Assembly: GCA_019096065.1 (NCBI GenBank)
Contig: JAGUCH010000001.1
Coordinates: 16,988,001 to 17,052,000 of the forward strand
Length of the DNA stretch: 64,000 nt
Reading direction: 5' to 3'
Source of the DNA: Paracyclopina nana
Lineage: Eukaryota > Arthropoda > Copepoda > Cyclopoida > Cyclopettidae
Shown: in pieces, positions 60,358 through 64,000 of the stretch
How positions within the stretch are numbered: position 1 is the stretch's first letter
How the letters are laid out: each line of letters starts with the position of its first letter
The notes under the pieces: model-generated
What the model saw: only the letters and a program-made list of their open reading frames with translations
Told to the model about the DNA's origin: nothing
Database searches by the model: none
Program-made: the position numbers and the translations under genes

Positions 60358-62922
60358 ATGGCAAATCAGGATTCTAGGATCGCTGGACCTACTCTGGCTG
60401 AGGAAGTTACGAAAGTCAAGGAGCGATTGTTGCACCATCTTGGGATTAGTGAGGACACTTTTCAAGGGTACTTATCCCAATGCCACCCAAATGGGACCAG
60501 CAGGACTGTCTTGCAAAGATTTCTGCCACACGTTGCTTACCCTGAAGCACTAGAGTTTGTTACGGTAACCCCAGCACAAATAGCAGCTGTCTGGGATAGG
60601 ACTCGGATAGTAATTGTTCCTAGGGAGCCAATTAGACCGTTGGATGATCATATTACGGCAATCATTAGGACTATGCCTCTTAAAGATCCAGTAGGCCAGG
60701 TTGTAAATGTGGTTAAATATATTGATGCACTTGACCCTAATTCATTGACAAGCACGACCTGTGCTTTATTATGCATTTGTTTTGGTCTGGATGAGTTCCT
60801 AACTCGTATTGAGGAAAAGAAAGATCTGCAGCGTATCCAAGAAGTTGATGGAAGCTCCATGACCTACGCAATGTCAGGGACGCATGAAATGGTTGCGACA
60901 TTGATATCCAGGAATTGGCTAAAGATACGGGCATTTGGAGATGGATTTTCCATTGTAGCGAGGCTTTATGGCCTACAAATCGATTATTTCCTAAATGAGC
61001 CGCTTAACCTGAAGCCACAGAAAACTTCAGGCCAGAGTGTACATTTCCCAAACAATGAGACGAGTAATGCTGTTCCAGATATGTCTTCGATAGCAAGTCC
61101 ACCTGGGACTAACCATCATGAGTTCACTACAGGTGTTGATCTGAATGGCCAAAATAAGTCAGTCCTAACCTCGACTAAAATGAATCCTCGTGATTTGCAC
61201 AACTTGACTAATTCTGTCACGCTTCCTCCAATGGAAGTTGTACATAGGATGGTCAAAAAGATGTTGTCAGGAGGCCAGTTGAATATTCAGGAGTTGAACA
61301 CGGTAAAAGCTAACTATGCGAAAATGCATGATGCAAGCACGGCAAATAAAATCATTGCCTCTGCACAAATCACGGCTAAGCACATGGTTGGGGCAAAAGT
61401 AGAGTCTATCTTCAGTAAGAATTTAGAAAGAACCTTAAGCATAGTAGATGCTGCGACGAAGGAAAGAATGGTGCCGGAAACTGACGTCATCTACGATGAG
61501 TCTGCTCCGATTTCAGAGAGGCTGAAGTTAATTAACACCGACGAGATTAAGGATGTGGAATCAGCCAGACGAGTAATCCTTCAGATGGTTGACCCAAACT
61601 TATCCTCAGGAAAGAAATTGATTGAGATGCAGAAGCTCTTTAGTGTACTTAGCACGAGGGACGAGTTTACTTCTCTCCAAAAGCAGATATTGGCAGAGGG
61701 CTACTTGAAGACCCCTGAAATAAGTGTGGCCGCTGGAGTATCAGCTGACACTTCTAGGAGCATTTATGATCCGACTACCATGAGAGGTTACATCGCTGCA
61801 CCTACGAATGGCCATGTTAAGTATGCAAGCTCACAGTCAATGAAGGAGATTAGGCACAAATATACTAAAAAGTTTGATTTACATAGTTCCTCATTAACTG
61901 CTGAGAATATAATAAATTTTCTGGACTATATGGCGAACGAGGCTGGCAGACAGCATTGGTCTCATGCAGCTTTGTTAACAGCCATGTGTGAGGCTTCATC
62001 CCAGAATACTAGTGAGTATTTTAAGGGGATGGCTGGAGAAGGAAAAGATGGTATGGAATTGCTATGGCAAGATATCTTTAACTACACGCAGTTTGTGCGT
62101 AAAGAGGATCCATATTTCCTCATTCAGGAGATGATCCGGAAGCCTACTGAGTGCTTCACTGCCACACTTAAGGCAATTCTTCGACTGCGAATGAAGATAC
62201 ATAGCACAACCATTGGAGATGGCGGAGATGCTCATGCAGTCTCTGAAGCCATCTCTGATGGTTTTGCACTTTTAGGACGTCATTGGCCTCAGAATTACCA
62301 GTCATTAGTAAACAAATACAACGACTATCTGCTGAGAGCGAATATACCTGCTAGGAGTTTGCACGCCTACAATATCATGATGAACTTGATTGGCAGTGAC
62401 CTAGGTACCTATGTGCCAAGGGACCTGGATAGGGCTCATAAAGAGGAGAGGCTGCCAATGGTACCCAATATGCGTGCCAAACCTAGAATTGCTATGGTTG
62501 AAGCTACTGAAGAAGAGGTGTTAGACAGTGCTAGCACTATGTCGGCAGCCTCTGGCCGTAGTCAACGAAGTGCTAAAATAATAAATGAGCTACAAAGCGA
62601 GTTGGCTCGAGCAAATTTTGAATTGAGTAGGCAAGCTGTTGAAGTAGCTATGATGAAAGCTGAATCACCATCCGAGAAAATAAATAGGCTGGGAAAAACT
62701 TTTAACATAGATACATCTAAGTTGCCTGAAGGAAACCCTCTTCAGACTAATGGGTGCTTGTTCTGCAACCAAATGCATTACGCTACACAGTGTACGAATT
62801 ACCCAAACACGAATTTGACCTCAATTAGAAACGATGGCACATTGTGCCCGTTGTGTAAAGGATTGCACCTTGAGTTTAGGGGAGAACAGTGTTGGAAGAC
62901 ACGACCTGCTCGTAAACAATAA
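60358..62922 (+). CDS. Gag protein of the LTR element
   Basis: A single open frame of 854 residues. The last about 55 residues carry two zinc knuckles, C-x2-C-x3-H-x4-C (CLFCNQMHYATQC) and C-x2-C-x3-H-x7-C (CPLCKGLHLEFRGEQC), arranged as in BEL/Pao Gag proteins. The long N-terminal part is mostly helical in appearance and matches nothing I can name. It is larger than usual for Gag of this group. A probable coiled-coil stretch precedes the knuckles (about residues 740-780). Confidence 0.8.
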   Translation: MANQDSRIAGPTLAEEVTKVKERLLHHLGISEDTFQGYLSQCHPNGTSRTVLQRFLPHVAYPEALEFVTVTPAQIAAVWDRTRIVIVPREPIRPLDDHITAIIRTMPLKDPVGQVVNVVKYIDALDPNSLTSTTCALLCICFGLDEFLTRIEEKKDLQRIQEVDGSSMTYAMSGTHEMVATLISRNWLKIRAFGDGFSIVARLYGLQIDYFLNEPLNLKPQKTSGQSVHFPNNETSNAVPDMSSIASPPGTNHHEFTTGVDLNGQNKSVLTSTKMNPRDLHNLTNSVTLPPMEVVHRMVKKMLSGGQLNIQELNTVKANYAKMHDASTANKIIASAQITAKHMVGAKVESIFSKNLERTLSIVDAATKERMVPETDVIYDESAPISERLKLINTDEIKDVESARRVILQMVDPNLSSGKKLIEMQKLFSVLSTRDEFTSLQKQILAEGYLKTPEISVAAGVSADTSRSIYDPTTMRGYIAAPTNGHVKYASSQSMKEIRHKYTKKFDLHSSSLTAENIINFLDYMANEAGRQHWSHAALLTAMCEASSQNTSEYFKGMAGEGKDGMELLWQDIFNYTQFVRKEDPYFLIQEMIRKPTECFTATLKAILRLRMKIHSTTIGDGGDAHAVSEAISDGFALLGRHWPQNYQSLVNKYNDYLLRANIPARSLHAYNIMMNLIGSDLGTYVPRDLDRAHKEERLPMVPNMRAKPRIAMVEATEEEVLDSASTMSAASGRSQRSAKIINELQSELARANFELSRQAVEVAMMKAESPSEKINRLGKTFNIDTSKLPEGNPLQTNGCLFCNQMHYATQCTNYPNTNLTSIRNDGTLCPLCKGLHLEFRGEQCWKTRPARKQ

Positions 62923-64000
62923 TGGGACCAAGTACAAAAACTCCCAATAAGAATGATAAAGATAGTTACATCTTGCCTTCATTTATGAGGGGAGAATGTA
63001 ACAAAGAAGTAGGACGAGCTTACTTTGATTATTTAAAGGAGCAATCTGTGAAAAATGCCGAAATTATGACTCGTGGAAGTGAGGACAAAAAGGCTCTGGT
63101 CCTTGCAATAAGGGGTAGAAAAAGTCGGTTTGTCCATCAGCATACTATGACTGTAATTGAGATTAGCATAATACTGTTTGCAATAACAATATGTCAATAT
63201 TGCTTATTTGGTTGGGATTATTGGCCAATTACAGTAATCTGTAGTGGAGCAATAATAGCTTTATGGTACTACTTTGTAAAAGGTAGCACGAGTGATGAGC
63301 AAAAAACTTGTAGTAATGATGGTATCGTTACACATCTGGCCTCGGTAAATGCTAATGAAGCAGAGCCAGTAACACATTTTGAACCTTTACCGAATCCGGA
63401 ACTTGAAGATGACATGCTGAGTATATACTCATTAAAGCTACACAATGTTTGTGAAAGGTATTTTATACCAGTGGAGATAACTGGAAAAATACGTTTGCAT
63501 GCTTTATTTGACAGTGGAGCAATGGTGCAGATAATATCACGCACCCTTGTAAAACTGATCGAAGACAAGATTGGTTACACTCTACCTCGAGTTGAAACTA
63601 ATTATGTAATTAAGAACTTTAATGGAGAAGAATTCCCAGGGAATGAAGCTGTCTCTATTCAAGTTGCATTTGGAAATCGTGTTTTAATCAGACAGGCTGT
63701 TTTCCTTGTATCTGATTGTGATACACTATTAATGATAGGAAACTCGTTATTAGTGGACAACAATGTCCGGATGACTAGTAAAGATGGAAAGCACTTTATG
63801 GATTTCCCTGGAAAATCTAAACATAAGAAAATTCCACTCTTACTATCAAAAGAGGCTTTCTACCCAGTGGCAATAAATGAAGGGATCACTCTGCTCCCTG
63901 GAGAAGAAGTGACCACCATGGCTAGTTTACCTCATGATTTACCTGTCATCAGTAATGACATTCAAATAGATTCTGACTCTGACGAAGATGACGACCTTGG
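62922..64000 (+). CDS. Pol 5' region with aspartic protease (partial)
   Basis: A second frame opens right at the end of gag and stays open to the window edge. About residues 70-115 contain two hydrophobic segments (IEISIILFAITICQYCLF and TVICSGAIIALWYYFV). The retroviral-type aspartic protease follows, with the active-site ALFDSGA at about residue 196 and the later LLMIGNSLL. Reverse transcriptase is not reached. Hydrophobic segments before the protease are unusual for this family. Confidence 0.75.
   Translation, partial: MGPSTKTPNKNDKDSYILPSFMRGECNKEVGRAYFDYLKEQSVKNAEIMTRGSEDKKALVLAIRGRKSRFVHQHTMTVIEISIILFAITICQYCLFGWDYWPITVICSGAIIALWYYFVKGSTSDEQKTCSNDGIVTHLASVNANEAEPVTHFEPLPNPELEDDMLSIYSLKLHNVCERYFIPVEITGKIRLHALFDSGAMVQIISRTLVKLIEDKIGYTLPRVETNYVIKNFNGEEFPGNEAVSIQVAFGNRVLIRQAVFLVSDCDTLLMIGNSLLVDNNVRMTSKDGKHFMDFPGKSKHKKIPLLLSKEAFYPVAINEGITLLPGEEVTTMASLPHDLPVISNDIQIDSDSDEDDDL

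Larger units (their letters stand above)
60007..64000 (+). mobile_element. BEL/Pao-like LTR retrotransposon, 5' part
   Basis: The visible part holds a 5' non-coding region, a long gag frame and the start of pol with the protease, running off the window end. A plausible LTR start is TGTTGGCACC at 60005-60014, with an AATAAA downstream near 60125; the LTR end and primer-binding site could not be fixed without the 3' LTR. The zinc-finger pair at the end of gag and the DSGA protease suggest BEL/Pao. The visible portion looks whole, so the copy is probably young. Strictly a family call by motif. Confidence 0.7.

Noticed and set aside
1-64000. CRISPR arrays, bacterial operons or riboswitches
   Set aside because: The DNA is eukaryotic, with spliced genes throughout; no regular repeat-spacer arrays exist.

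Overview
The window reads as nuclear DNA of an arthropod, probably an insect. This rests on the gene set (trailer hitch/LSM14, a chorion-type haem peroxidase, a Dmrt93B-like DM gene, an xmas/GANP-type Sac3 protein), GT-AG introns of two size classes (about 50-65 nt in housekeeping genes, kilobases in receptor genes), AT-rich spacers, small DNA transposons and a BEL/Pao-like retroelement. The species cannot be named from the sequence. All gene models were assembled by hand from splice sites with reading phase checked across every junction; no alignment or search was run.

Layout, left to right. 169-2137 (+): LSM14/trailer hitch, with two near-identical box C/D snoRNA candidates in two of its introns. 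3343-6179 (+): secreted haem peroxidase with a Gly-Ser repeat. 7014-8326 (+): DM-domain transcription factor with a DMA motif. 10644-16570 (-): phosphorylase kinase beta subunit, with a small four-span membrane protein gene (13744-14586, +) nested in one intron. 17052-22533 (+): GANP/MCM3AP/xmas, sharing a 481-bp head-to-head gap with the kinase gene. 22534-30050: gene-poor, with three small DNA-transposon copies. 30076-47986 (+): a 25-exon adhesion GPCR with EGF, Ig, HRM-like, GAIN/GPS and 7TM regions. Its 6.4-kb intron holds an opposite-strand two-exon gene (38116-37101) that looks like a neuropeptide precursor. 54866-49628 (-): a CUB-LDLa single-pass membrane protein. 57744-56148 (-): a five-exon Ser-rich disordered protein that I do not recognise. 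58850-59890: a GC-richer segment of unknown origin. About 60007 to the window end: the 5' part of a BEL/Pao-like LTR element with gag and the protease region of pol.

The genes do not form one pathway. Several encode secreted or cell-surface products (peroxidase, adhesion GPCR, CUB-LDLa protein, putative peptide precursor). LSM14 and GANP act in mRNA control and export, and the kinase subunit in glycogen breakdown. The most interesting points are the nested putative neuropeptide gene, the paired intronic snoRNAs, recurrent CTCF-core-like sites (some carried by a mobile repeat), an adhesion GPCR whose GPS lacks the usual cleavage triad, and an exon fragment copied beside a fold-back repeat.
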